Shown here piece after piece: positions 6,664 through 13,448 of a DNA stretch of 22,413 nt. The stretch comes from a virus. Position 1 is the first letter of the stretch, and each line of letters opens with the position of its first letter. The stretch lies in the IMG/VR virus record IMGVR_UViG_3300034117_000358, positions 1 to 22,413 of that record; one strand, 5' to 3'. Both the position numbers and the translations under genes were made by a program. The notes beneath the pieces were generated by a model. That model made no database searches. It saw nothing but the letters and a program-made list of their open reading frames with translations, and had not been told where the DNA came from.

Positions 6664-9309
6664 TTATTTTGCGAAGAAAATACCTAAAATTTGATTTAGG
6701 GGTGCAAATGCACCTGTTAATTTATAAGTGTTACCACCATATACGAATACTAACCCCTCATTTGGTACAATTTTATCAAATCCACCCAAAGCTTGCATTC
6801 TACTTAATTCTAATTTAAGTTTTGCAATCTTTTTAGGGTCACCACTTGCTTTAACATCAGCTATTGTACTTTCCAAACGAGCTAACATTTGTTTAGTAGC
6901 TTGTTTTGGATTTGCTGTTAGTACCGAATCCATAAATGATAAAACGTCTGCACCAACTCCTAAAAATATCTCCTCAAATCTCATTAGATTTTGTTTTGAT
7001 ATTTTAGCTTGGTCATTCTTATCAGTTGAATCTGCCCATTTTTGTATTTTAGGGTCTTTTATATCTGCTATACGGAAACTCTTGTCACCAAAAGCCCATC
7101 TCTTTACTAATCCTATTTTTTGTTGTGCATCCAATCCCTTTGCATTCTTATTTACAAAGTTTGTCCACCAAGCTTGATGATAATCAGCTACTCCCGATTT
7201 ATCATTTAATGCAAATTCAGATTGTAATTTAGTTATCATTGCTAAATATTTTCCTTGTAATTTAGAAAGGTTTTCTGATTTAGGCAATTTTTGCATTGGG
7301 GGTCCCTGAATTGTGTACTTAGATTGAACGTGTGCATTTACTTGCTTAATCATACCACCTAATACTTTTGCAGCTTCTTGATTTTCCCCAACTATAACAC
7401 CTTCTTTATCATATTCGAATGTACCATGAAATACTAATAGGGGTTGATTGTATGGAATTACGTTTACAGAGGTTGGATATATTACTTCTAAGTTCATAAA
7501 ACAAGCGCCATCTTTAAATACCTTTTTTCTTTGTGGTTCAGATAACGCAGATATTGCTGCTGATAAATCTTTCATTGCGAAATTATATGCGTCTGTCAAT
7601 CCACCCCTACCACCAAACTTTTCAGCTACTTGTCCTATTGTCATAGCACCCTCACCTTTGTTCTTTAGATGCGATTTATTACGAGCTGCAACTAATCTTC
7701 CATTTACCCAACTAATTGCTAATGCTTGTCCATCAGTTTTTTCTCTTACAGTTTCCAAATCACCATTTAGTGCTTTAGTTACAATATTTTTTAAATCTGC
7801 AAAAGTAAGATTCATTTCAATATCAAATGGATGGTTCATATGCCCATAAGCACCACCTTCCATTATTAGAGATTCTTTTATAAAATCATTAGGAGCTTTT
7901 AAATCATGCTTTAATATACGATTGTACTTATCGGTTGTATCTTTGTGATTATCTATTGGTAATTTTTGGTCTACTGCTTTTTTCTTTTCTCTCTCAGATG
8001 GTATTTTATCAAAGAAATCCCAACCTTCTAAGTTATCTAAATAGTATCCTTCATTATCATAATCATCCCAATTTGCATTCCATTGAGTACCGGTTGTTGA
8101 ATTACCATCATTGTAGAAGGCTCCATTACCACTTGCTTCAGCTATACTATCACCTTCAATACTTGATAACTTTTCATAATAGTTAATATCTTCCCATAAA
8201 TGGTCCATAGCGATTTCAGTTGCAATACGAACATCAGTTGTATGTTCCATTTCAACTTTAATACCCTTCATTAATTTAGGTTTGATATATTCTGCTGCAA
8301 ATTGTTTTGGTTCATAGTATCCTTTCTCATCATACTTCTTAGCCAAATCAATTAGCGTTTTACCTTTTGCTAAACCACCAGGAATTTTATCTTCATCAAT
8401 CTCCTCATATCCACTCATTCCTTTGTTGTTAAGTTTCTTACTATTCTTCTTAACATCTTTACTATCAGGTGCTCCATTAATATATCCACCCGGCAAACTT
8501 AAACCTACACCGGCACCGCCAGGCAATCCCATTTCTTTTAATGTATCTTTTTTAGGAATTCTGAATGTTACTGCTTTTTTACCATTGATTGTTGGCATTC
8601 CCCACTCATCTTCACCAATATTTTTAACAACTACTTTTTTATTTTTGAATTTACCCATTAATAGAGTATCACCAACTTTTACGTTTAGTTTAATTTCTTC
8701 ATTAATACATTCTTTTAAGCTCTTTAACTTAAGAGTAATTAATTTGAATATTTGGTCATCAAACTTTGGATATGCTTTTGTAAAGTTTTTCTTTCTATCA
8801 GCTGCACTTCCTGCACTTAACCAATAACGAACATCCGTACCACTAATAGGATTTGATGTAGCGGGTGCTGCATACACATATCCTCTATCTAAATAGGGTT
8901 CAGTTATTTTTCCTTTATATGGAGTAAAATACTTACCACTTAAACGATTTTCATCTTTCTCACCAACTACAACTATTAAACCAGTTGTATCCTCATCATA
9001 TTTATTTAGAATTTCTTCAGGTGCATAAGGATTTTTAATATTAACAATTTTGTTTGATGGAATACCAAACATAGTTGTCATTATTGCTTTCTTTTCCTTA
9101 AAATTAAATGGAGATTTTTTTGAATCGGTAACATTAGAAGTTCCGATATATACGCTATCCTTTCCGAATTTGCGTACTAAATTATCATAAGTTGCGTAAT
9201 GGCCCTTATGAAAAGGTTGAAAGCGGCCCGAATAAACAACAACTACTTTGTTTATGGAATCCGCTTCCAACAATATTGATTCTACTAAAAACTTTGCTAA
9301 TCCTTTCAT
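6664..9309 (-). CDS. Multidomain protein: NadM-like nucleotidyltransferase, DUF5661-like domain and ligase-like nucleotidyltransferase
   Basis: This 881-residue protein has at least four parts. Residues 21-165 form a HIGH-superfamily adenylyl/cytidylyltransferase: SGRFQPFHKGH (27-37) and ISGTDVR (155-161) resemble NMN adenylyltransferases of the NadM type. Residues 205-252 form a small beta module (KVGDTLLMGKFKNKKVVV). Residues 306-382 (KIPGGLAKGKT, EMEHTTDVRIATEIAMDHL) match my memory of DUF5661. Residues 485-881 carry ligase-superfamily motifs: EKTDGQ with candidate nucleophile Lys524, AARNK (541-545), FMNLEVIYP (604-612), EGLVF (851-855) and YKLTG (862-866). The peptides FLVESILLEA (7-16) and FIKESLIMEG (476-485) match each other and fit T4-type targeting/cleavage sites ([L/I]-x-E before A/G). 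The protein may therefore be packaged and cut by the gp21-like protease. Neither the substrates nor the processing is known; both enzyme calls rest on motifs. Confidence 0.82.
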   Translation of the reverse strand: MKGLAKFLVESILLEADSINKVVVVYSGRFQPFHKGHYATYDNLVRKFGKDSVYIGTSNVTDSKKSPFNFKEKKAIMTTMFGIPSNKIVNIKNPYAPEEILNKYDEDTTGLIVVVGEKDENRLSGKYFTPYKGKITEPYLDRGYVYAAPATSNPISGTDVRYWLSAGSAADRKKNFTKAYPKFDDQIFKLITLKLKSLKECINEEIKLNVKVGDTLLMGKFKNKKVVVKNIGEDEWGMPTINGKKAVTFRIPKKDTLKEMGLPGGAGVGLSLPGGYINGAPDSKDVKKNSKKLNNKGMSGYEEIDEDKIPGGLAKGKTLIDLAKKYDEKGYYEPKQFAAEYIKPKLMKGIKVEMEHTTDVRIATEIAMDHLWEDINYYEKLSSIEGDSIAEASGNGAFYNDGNSTTGTQWNANWDDYDNEGYYLDNLEGWDFFDKIPSEREKKKAVDQKLPIDNHKDTTDKYNRILKHDLKAPNDFIKESLIMEGGAYGHMNHPFDIEMNLTFADLKNIVTKALNGDLETVREKTDGQALAISWVNGRLVAARNKSHLKNKGEGAMTIGQVAEKFGGRGGLTDAYNFAMKDLSAAISALSEPQRKKVFKDGACFMNLEVIYPTSVNVIPYNQPLLVFHGTFEYDKEGVIVGENQEAAKVLGGMIKQVNAHVQSKYTIQGPPMQKLPKSENLSKLQGKYLAMITKLQSEFALNDKSGVADYHQAWWTNFVNKNAKGLDAQQKIGLVKRWAFGDKSFRIADIKDPKIQKWADSTDKNDQAKISKQNLMRFEEIFLGVGADVLSFMDSVLTANPKQATKQMLARLESTIADVKASGDPKKIAKLKLELSRMQALGGFDKIVPNEGLVFVYGGNTYKLTGAFAPLNQILGIFFAK

Positions 9310-9343
9310 ATCATATAAATATTGAGGATTAATGTTTTACAAA

Positions 9344-9709
9344 TTATTTAGCTTGTTGAGCTTGTTGTTCAGCCAATTGCTTTCTAGTTGGTGCACCCGG
9401 TTGATATTGAACCGTACCATCTTGTAAATTAAGTCTTCCAGCTGGGTATTTATCATCTAATGATTCTAAAACTTCTTTTAACTCAATGCTTGTGTTTTTA
9501 AATTCAGCTTCTCCTTTCTCAAGTAAAGAATCTAATCTAATCAATTCATCTGCTATTTCCTGTTTTCTAACATAAATTTGTCCAAACTCAAGTAATAATT
9601 GATTTGATTTATCATTTAATGAGTTTATTGTAGCTAAAATAGATTCATCTACTTTAGCAATTTCAATCTCAATAGATTGTTTTTGTGGAATGTTATCTAA
9701 TCCTGCCAT
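9344..9709 (-). CDS. Coiled-coil protein B, paralogue of the protein at 13133-13417
   Basis: The 121-residue protein is mostly one long helix with heptad-like spacing (about 20-90), then YPAGRLNLQDGTVQYQPG and a Gln/Ala-rich tail (RKQLAEQQAQQAK). Ungapped over 79 positions it shares 26 identities with the 94-residue protein on the other side of the glycosylation cassette, including FGQIY/LGQIH, YPxG and the final DG/EG turn. I do not know its function. A helical rod ending in a short beta strand suits a small structural connector or a fibre accessory protein; an assembly chaperone is another option. Both paralogues carry the same 15-base motif upstream. No Shine-Dalgarno precedes the ATG. Confidence 0.72.
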   Translation of the reverse strand: MAGLDNIPQKQSIEIEIAKVDESILATINSLNDKSNQLLLEFGQIYVRKQEIADELIRLDSLLEKGEAEFKNTSIELKEVLESLDDKYPAGRLNLQDGTVQYQPGAPTRKQLAEQQAQQAK

Positions 9710-9730
9710 AATTTTGTTTTTTATTGTTTA

Positions 9731-9745
9731 TATATATAAGTATAT
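9731..9745 (-). promoter_or_regulatory. Candidate phage promoter, copy B (ATATACTTATATATA)
   Basis: This is an exact copy of the 15-base minus-strand motif, ending 21 bases before the ATG of the 121-residue coiled-coil gene. The bases that follow are TAAAC. It lies in the 49-base gap after the heptosyltransferase gene. See the copies at 6632-6646 and 13429-13443. Confidence 0.45.
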
Positions 9746-9758
9746 TGTTTTTTTATTT

Positions 9759-10907
9759 TTATAAGAATTTTTTCAATTCATTTATAACCATTTCGGAAGT
9801 TATTGATTTGGTACATTCAAATTGACGTTCCGTACCCTTATGGTCAGGACACCAATTCCAATCACCAGCATCCAATCTAATTCTGTTAAAGCAACCCTCA
9901 CATTTTCCTTTAGGTGCCGCAACTCTATAACAATCTTGCATTTCTGCCCAATCATAGGAAAATCCACTAATTAAAACAGTTGGTACATTTAAAGACCAAC
10001 TCAACCAACTCAACCCACTTCCAATACCAATAAATGCTTTTGATTTTAACATTTCATCCATTACCAATTCTAATGGGCCATTTGGGTGCTTAATTATTCC
10101 TTTTGGTAATTTATTTCCCATATAATCATCACCCTCTTTGGATACTAATTTAACTGTATATCCTCTTTCCTTTAACCAATCTACTACATCTTGCCATCCC
10201 GTTGGGTTATTCCAAAATTTAGATTGTGCAGTTCCAAATACACCAATACAAACTTGTTTAAGGCTTGGGTCTATTTTAACATTTCTTTTTTTAATTAAAG
10301 TTTTTACTTCTTTAAAATCTAAACCTAATATATCAGAACACATTTTTTGCATTGTTTGTGTTTTTGGGTCTATTGGATTTTTAAAGAAATTTATAGAACT
10401 ATCATCATTATAAAACAACCCAACACAATACATTGCGTATAAATTTTCAACAGCTTTGCCAGGCTCTACAAATTTTACATTAGGATATCTTTCTTCAAAC
10501 ATATGATTCATAAATGTAGAAGTTATAACTTCACACTCATGTTGTTTTCTAAACTCCTCAACATATGAAACCCAAGCTAATGAATCTCCTAAAGCCTTTG
10601 AATCCATTGCGATATAAACACGCTTACCTTTTGCATTATAAACATATTCGTACCATATTTTATCATTTTGATAAATAACAATTTTCCATTCTACAAAATA
10701 TTCTATACTACATTTACACCAACAATTATTTTTTATATTTGTAGAATAATGTACCTTTCCAGTTTTATTATCTATAAATTTAACTGTATATTCAGAATCT
10801 ATATTTCCTTTAATTTCAACATATGGTCCTTTAACAAAATGAATTATCACTTTATTTTTTACCTCAACTATATTATTTTTATTTTTCTTTAAATTATCGT
10901 ATATCAT
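9759..10907 (-). CDS. TibC/AAH-like O-heptosyltransferase (BAHT family) with a four-Cys metal site
   Basis: It should transfer a heptose-like sugar from a nucleotide donor to serine/threonine or another acceptor. Bacterial relatives (TibC, AAH) modify autotransporter adhesins and bind iron through four cysteines. The 382-residue protein has an N-terminal beta-rich domain (1-95), then MDSKALGDSLAW (101-112), a GT-B donor region with IGIGSGLSWLSW (293-304) and VLISGF (311-316), and the metal motif: Cys336, Cys339 (KCEGC), Cys353 (WNWCP) and Cys365 (QFECTKS). I chose the ATG at 10907 because it overlaps the upstream TAA stop by one base and has GGAG just before it; a TTG nine bases further upstream is less likely. 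The N-terminal third is visibly even more AT-rich than its neighbours, hinting at acquisition. The phage acceptor is unknown: fibre, capsid and host surface are all possible. Confidence 0.85.
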   Translation of the reverse strand: MIYDNLKKNKNNIVEVKNKVIIHFVKGPYVEIKGNIDSEYTVKFIDNKTGKVHYSTNIKNNCWCKCSIEYFVEWKIVIYQNDKIWYEYVYNAKGKRVYIAMDSKALGDSLAWVSYVEEFRKQHECEVITSTFMNHMFEERYPNVKFVEPGKAVENLYAMYCVGLFYNDDSSINFFKNPIDPKTQTMQKMCSDILGLDFKEVKTLIKKRNVKIDPSLKQVCIGVFGTAQSKFWNNPTGWQDVVDWLKERGYTVKLVSKEGDDYMGNKLPKGIIKHPNGPLELVMDEMLKSKAFIGIGSGLSWLSWSLNVPTVLISGFSYDWAEMQDCYRVAAPKGKCEGCFNRIRLDAGDWNWCPDHKGTERQFECTKSITSEMVINELKKFL

Positions 10908-13078
10908 TAACTCCAAGTTTTAACTGTTAAATCTAATAAAGAGAATCCCTCTGCTTGCTTACTATATACTTTGTTTGTTGTATATCTTAGTCTTGGGTGA
11001 TTTATAAATACATGATTATACCAAAGGTCACCAACATCCCAGCCACAATCTACCAACCTATCCATCCACCATTGTTTCTCTCTATTAGGAATTAAATAAC
11101 AATGTGCAAGGTCTTGATTTGCTGCTGTCTTTGAAAACAACTCATCTATTTTTTCTTTTTCTCTTGATGGATTATCTGCAAATGATATGAATGGTACATT
11201 ATCTCTCTCTGATAAGAAACATGCTCTATGTACTATTTCAACAAATTCTTCCAAACCAGTATAGATAAATGCATCGGCTTCAAATACCAAAGTGTAATCA
11301 AAGTTTCCAGTATCCATCGTTTCCAATGCCATTCTATGTGCCAAATAACAGCCATAGTGTCTACCAGTCATCCAACCTAAACCAGCACCAGGGTATAATT
11401 CTCCCGGCTTATTATCTTTACTTATATGTTCAGGTCTTCTACAATTTTCAGCAGGTGCAAATCCTTCATATGGTTCATTTACAATTGGTTCGTAATACAT
11501 ACCATATTTTTCTAATTGTTTGATAGATTGAATAGATACTCTTTCTCTCATATCATCCGGCCTAGTCAACATATGTTTTATTTGAATACGAGGCTTTTTA
11601 CGAATGAATGAACGAAATCCTTTATCAAACTGCTCATAGAAAAATTCATTTGCAGCTTGTGTTACTCCGTGAAATACTGTATAATCATCTCCACTAATAA
11701 TTCCACCTGGCTTTACTTTGTTGTACCAAACTTTTACATCTTCCATTAAAGAATCGTAAGAATGTCCAGCATCTAACATAATAAAATCTATACTACCATT
11801 TTGAAATTGATTAGCTGCATTATGTGAAGTATCTTTAATTGTATCAAATGTACCATAGTTATCTGATAAGACTGTATTATCTATGAATTCATAAAATATA
11901 TCTCCATTAAATGTGCCAACAATATTTTGATGCAATTCTTCATCATCAGTTCCTTTCCAAGTATCTACGCTTGTGAATTTAATATCTTTACCAGACTCTT
12001 TAATTTTTGTTGCTAAATGATTTGTTGATTTACCAAACCATGCACCCACTTCTACAAATGTTTCACCACCTTTAGCGGATTCAACCATTTCATTATATAA
12101 ATCAGTATATGCAAACCAACCAGGTATTTCATTAAATTCAGGTTGTAGTGTTTCTAATATAACTCTCTTAGTTAATTTTAAATCATCGTTAATATAAGTT
12201 ACTAATGAATTATTATCGTATGTATCTAAATAGGTGTGTAATTTTCTAAATATAGAAGGTAGTTTATATGATAGAGCTTCTTTAACTGATAATGGATTTA
12301 ATTCTATTTTAGATGCAAAATAAAACATATCACTTGCTGCATAGAATGTATCAACATCAGTCCTCTCACCCCATATGACACAATTTTCAGGTTTATAATC
12401 CATTAAAGGTCTCCAATAGTGTTCAAAGTTTCCAGCCTGATTTCCTACAAAATGAAATTTAATTTTATATTTTTCTAATTGTCTTGCTATTGAAAATATT
12501 TCACCTTGATTTTTACCTGGTGCAAATAAACCAACATTAAGTACATGCTTCCAAGTTGGGTCTAATCCCAATTCTTTTTGGGCCTCCTCCTTATTAAATT
12601 CATATTCTTCAATTGGATATTCCCATATATCAGTTTCAACGCCGGTTTCAATAAATCGTTGTCTACTCCATTCAGATACTAAAATGTACCTATCAGGATG
12701 ATAAGCTATTTCAGATGGATTTGTTAATGAACCATGTGTAGATGCTACAATAAAATAAGGTCTATCTTTTCTAAAAATAACGTCTAATGCAAATAATGGT
12801 AAATCAAATTGTGGTATTTCCTGAAAATGAATTATATCAGGTTTAAAATCCTCAATAATTTGTAATATTCTAGATTTATCTTCTGCTAATGTATGTACTG
12901 GTACTAACGACTTTATTCTATTTTTTTGAACCACAAAAGCATTTCCACCACTATTGTTTATTTCAACAACTTCAATTTCAAAATCTTTTATGAATTCTTT
13001 TACCTGCTTATATAGGTATTGCGGTTGACCCCCAGTAGAAAGATGCGGAGCAACATAAAGTAACTTCTTTTTAGACAT
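10907..13078 (-). CDS. Trifunctional fusion: GT4-like glycosyltransferase, SAM methyltransferase, GT25-like glycosyltransferase
   Basis: The 723-residue protein joins three enzymes of glycan synthesis. Residues 1-305 form a GT-B glycosyltransferase: GGQPQYLY (16-23) near the N-terminus, NVGLFAPGKN (181-190), and an E-x7-E pair, Glu259/Glu267 (ELNPLSVKE), typical of GT4 enzymes. Residues 320-485 are a class I methyltransferase: FVEVGAWFGKST (341-352, SAM loop), VDTW with Asp372, and FIMLDAGHSYDS (432-443), close to the Methyltransf_24 type. Residues 505-723 look like a GT-A/GT25-type transferase: GRHYGCYLAHRMA (572-584) and LVFEADAF (597-604), where EAD replaces the usual acidic triplet. The gene is preceded by a good Bacteroidota-type promoter and its stop overlaps the start of the heptosyltransferase gene, so the two form an operon. 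Family calls are firm for the first two domains and moderate for the third. Confidence 0.86.
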   Translation of the reverse strand: MSKKKLLYVAPHLSTGGQPQYLYKQVKEFIKDFEIEVVEINNSGGNAFVVQKNRIKSLVPVHTLAEDKSRILQIIEDFKPDIIHFQEIPQFDLPLFALDVIFRKDRPYFIVASTHGSLTNPSEIAYHPDRYILVSEWSRQRFIETGVETDIWEYPIEEYEFNKEEAQKELGLDPTWKHVLNVGLFAPGKNQGEIFSIARQLEKYKIKFHFVGNQAGNFEHYWRPLMDYKPENCVIWGERTDVDTFYAASDMFYFASKIELNPLSVKEALSYKLPSIFRKLHTYLDTYDNNSLVTYINDDLKLTKRVILETLQPEFNEIPGWFAYTDLYNEMVESAKGGETFVEVGAWFGKSTNHLATKIKESGKDIKFTSVDTWKGTDDEELHQNIVGTFNGDIFYEFIDNTVLSDNYGTFDTIKDTSHNAANQFQNGSIDFIMLDAGHSYDSLMEDVKVWYNKVKPGGIISGDDYTVFHGVTQAANEFFYEQFDKGFRSFIRKKPRIQIKHMLTRPDDMRERVSIQSIKQLEKYGMYYEPIVNEPYEGFAPAENCRRPEHISKDNKPGELYPGAGLGWMTGRHYGCYLAHRMALETMDTGNFDYTLVFEADAFIYTGLEEFVEIVHRACFLSERDNVPFISFADNPSREKEKIDELFSKTAANQDLAHCYLIPNREKQWWMDRLVDCGWDVGDLWYNHVFINHPRLRYTTNKVYSKQAEGFSLLDLTVKTWS

Positions 13079-13095
13079 ATTCTTATTAATTGTAA

Positions 13096-13127
13096 CAAAG
13101 ATACAAAATTATATTGAAACCACCAAA
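13096..13127 (-). promoter_or_regulatory. Bacteroidota-type housekeeping promoter (TTTG, 20 bases, TAnnTTTG)
   Basis: In the 54-base gap before the 723-residue gene, the minus strand reads TTTG (13127-13124), 20 bases, then TATCTTTG (13103-13096). This matches the Bacteroides/Flavobacterium sigma-ABfr consensus -33 TTTG and -7 TAnnTTTG exactly and at normal spacing. Transcription would start about ten bases before the ATG at 13078. The glycosylation cassette could therefore be read by the unmodified host RNA polymerase. A chance match cannot be excluded. Confidence 0.5.
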
Positions 13128-13132
13128 TTTAT

Positions 13133-13417
13133 TTATTCAACGGATTCAAATATAACAACACCTTCTTTTAAATCTATTTCACCCTTTGGATATGTTTTTT
13201 CCAAATCTTTGATAACTTGATTAAATTCTAAACCAATTTTATCAGATTCAGTTTCTACACCTTCTTTAACAGATTCCAATCTTTTAATTTCCAATTGCAA
13301 TTCTCTAATTCTCAAATGAATTTGTCCTAAATTCAGTATCAATTCATTTGCTTGAGTTTGATATGATACCAATTTGTCTAATGTTTCCTTTGGTAATTGT
13401 TCAGTCTTTTGTGCCAT
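13133..13417 (-). CDS. Coiled-coil protein A, directly downstream of the fibre gene
   Basis: The 94-residue protein is one long amphipathic helix (about 8-75) ending in YPKGEIDLKEGVVIFESVE, predicted as a short beta hairpin. It is the shorter paralogue of the 121-residue protein at 9344-9709 (26 of 79 ungapped identities). It starts 31 bases after the fibre gene ends and has its own promoter-like motif. Small genes just after T4-like fibre genes often encode connectors or fibre-folding chaperones, so one of these roles is plausible, but nothing in the sequence proves it. There is no Shine-Dalgarno. Confidence 0.72.
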   Translation of the reverse strand: MAQKTEQLPKETLDKLVSYQTQANELILNLGQIHLRIRELQLEIKRLESVKEGVETESDKIGLEFNQVIKDLEKTYPKGEIDLKEGVVIFESVE

Positions 13418-13428
13418 AATATATTATT

Positions 13429-13443
13429 TATATATAAGTATAT
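13429..13443 (-). promoter_or_regulatory. Candidate phage promoter, copy A (ATATACTTATATATA)
   Basis: The same 15-base minus-strand motif lies between the fibre gene and the 94-residue gene, ending 11 bases before the ATG. Here it runs on into a perfect TATAAATA (13432-13425), the T4 late promoter box. If that box were used in the T4 manner, transcription would start almost at the start codon, giving a very short leader. Confidence 0.48.
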
Positions 13444-13448
13444 ATTTT

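Noticed and set aside
8423-8827. Plus-strand open frame of 134 codons inside the 881-residue gene
   Set aside because: It is antisense to a well-supported coding region and encodes a low-complexity Leu/Pro/Phe-rich product with no recognisable domain. Other long plus-strand frames (607-885, 6728-7177, 7448-7849, 10138-10413) have the same character.
10908-10916. TTG start nine bases upstream for the heptosyltransferase
   Set aside because: The ATG at 10907 overlaps the preceding stop by one base and has GGAG before it, a better coupled start.
13133-13417. Identification of the small coiled-coil protein as the T4 gp38-type fibre adhesin/chaperone
   Set aside because: The position after the fibre fits, but the sequence is a plain helix with no Gly-rich repeats, and a paralogue lies far from the fibre.
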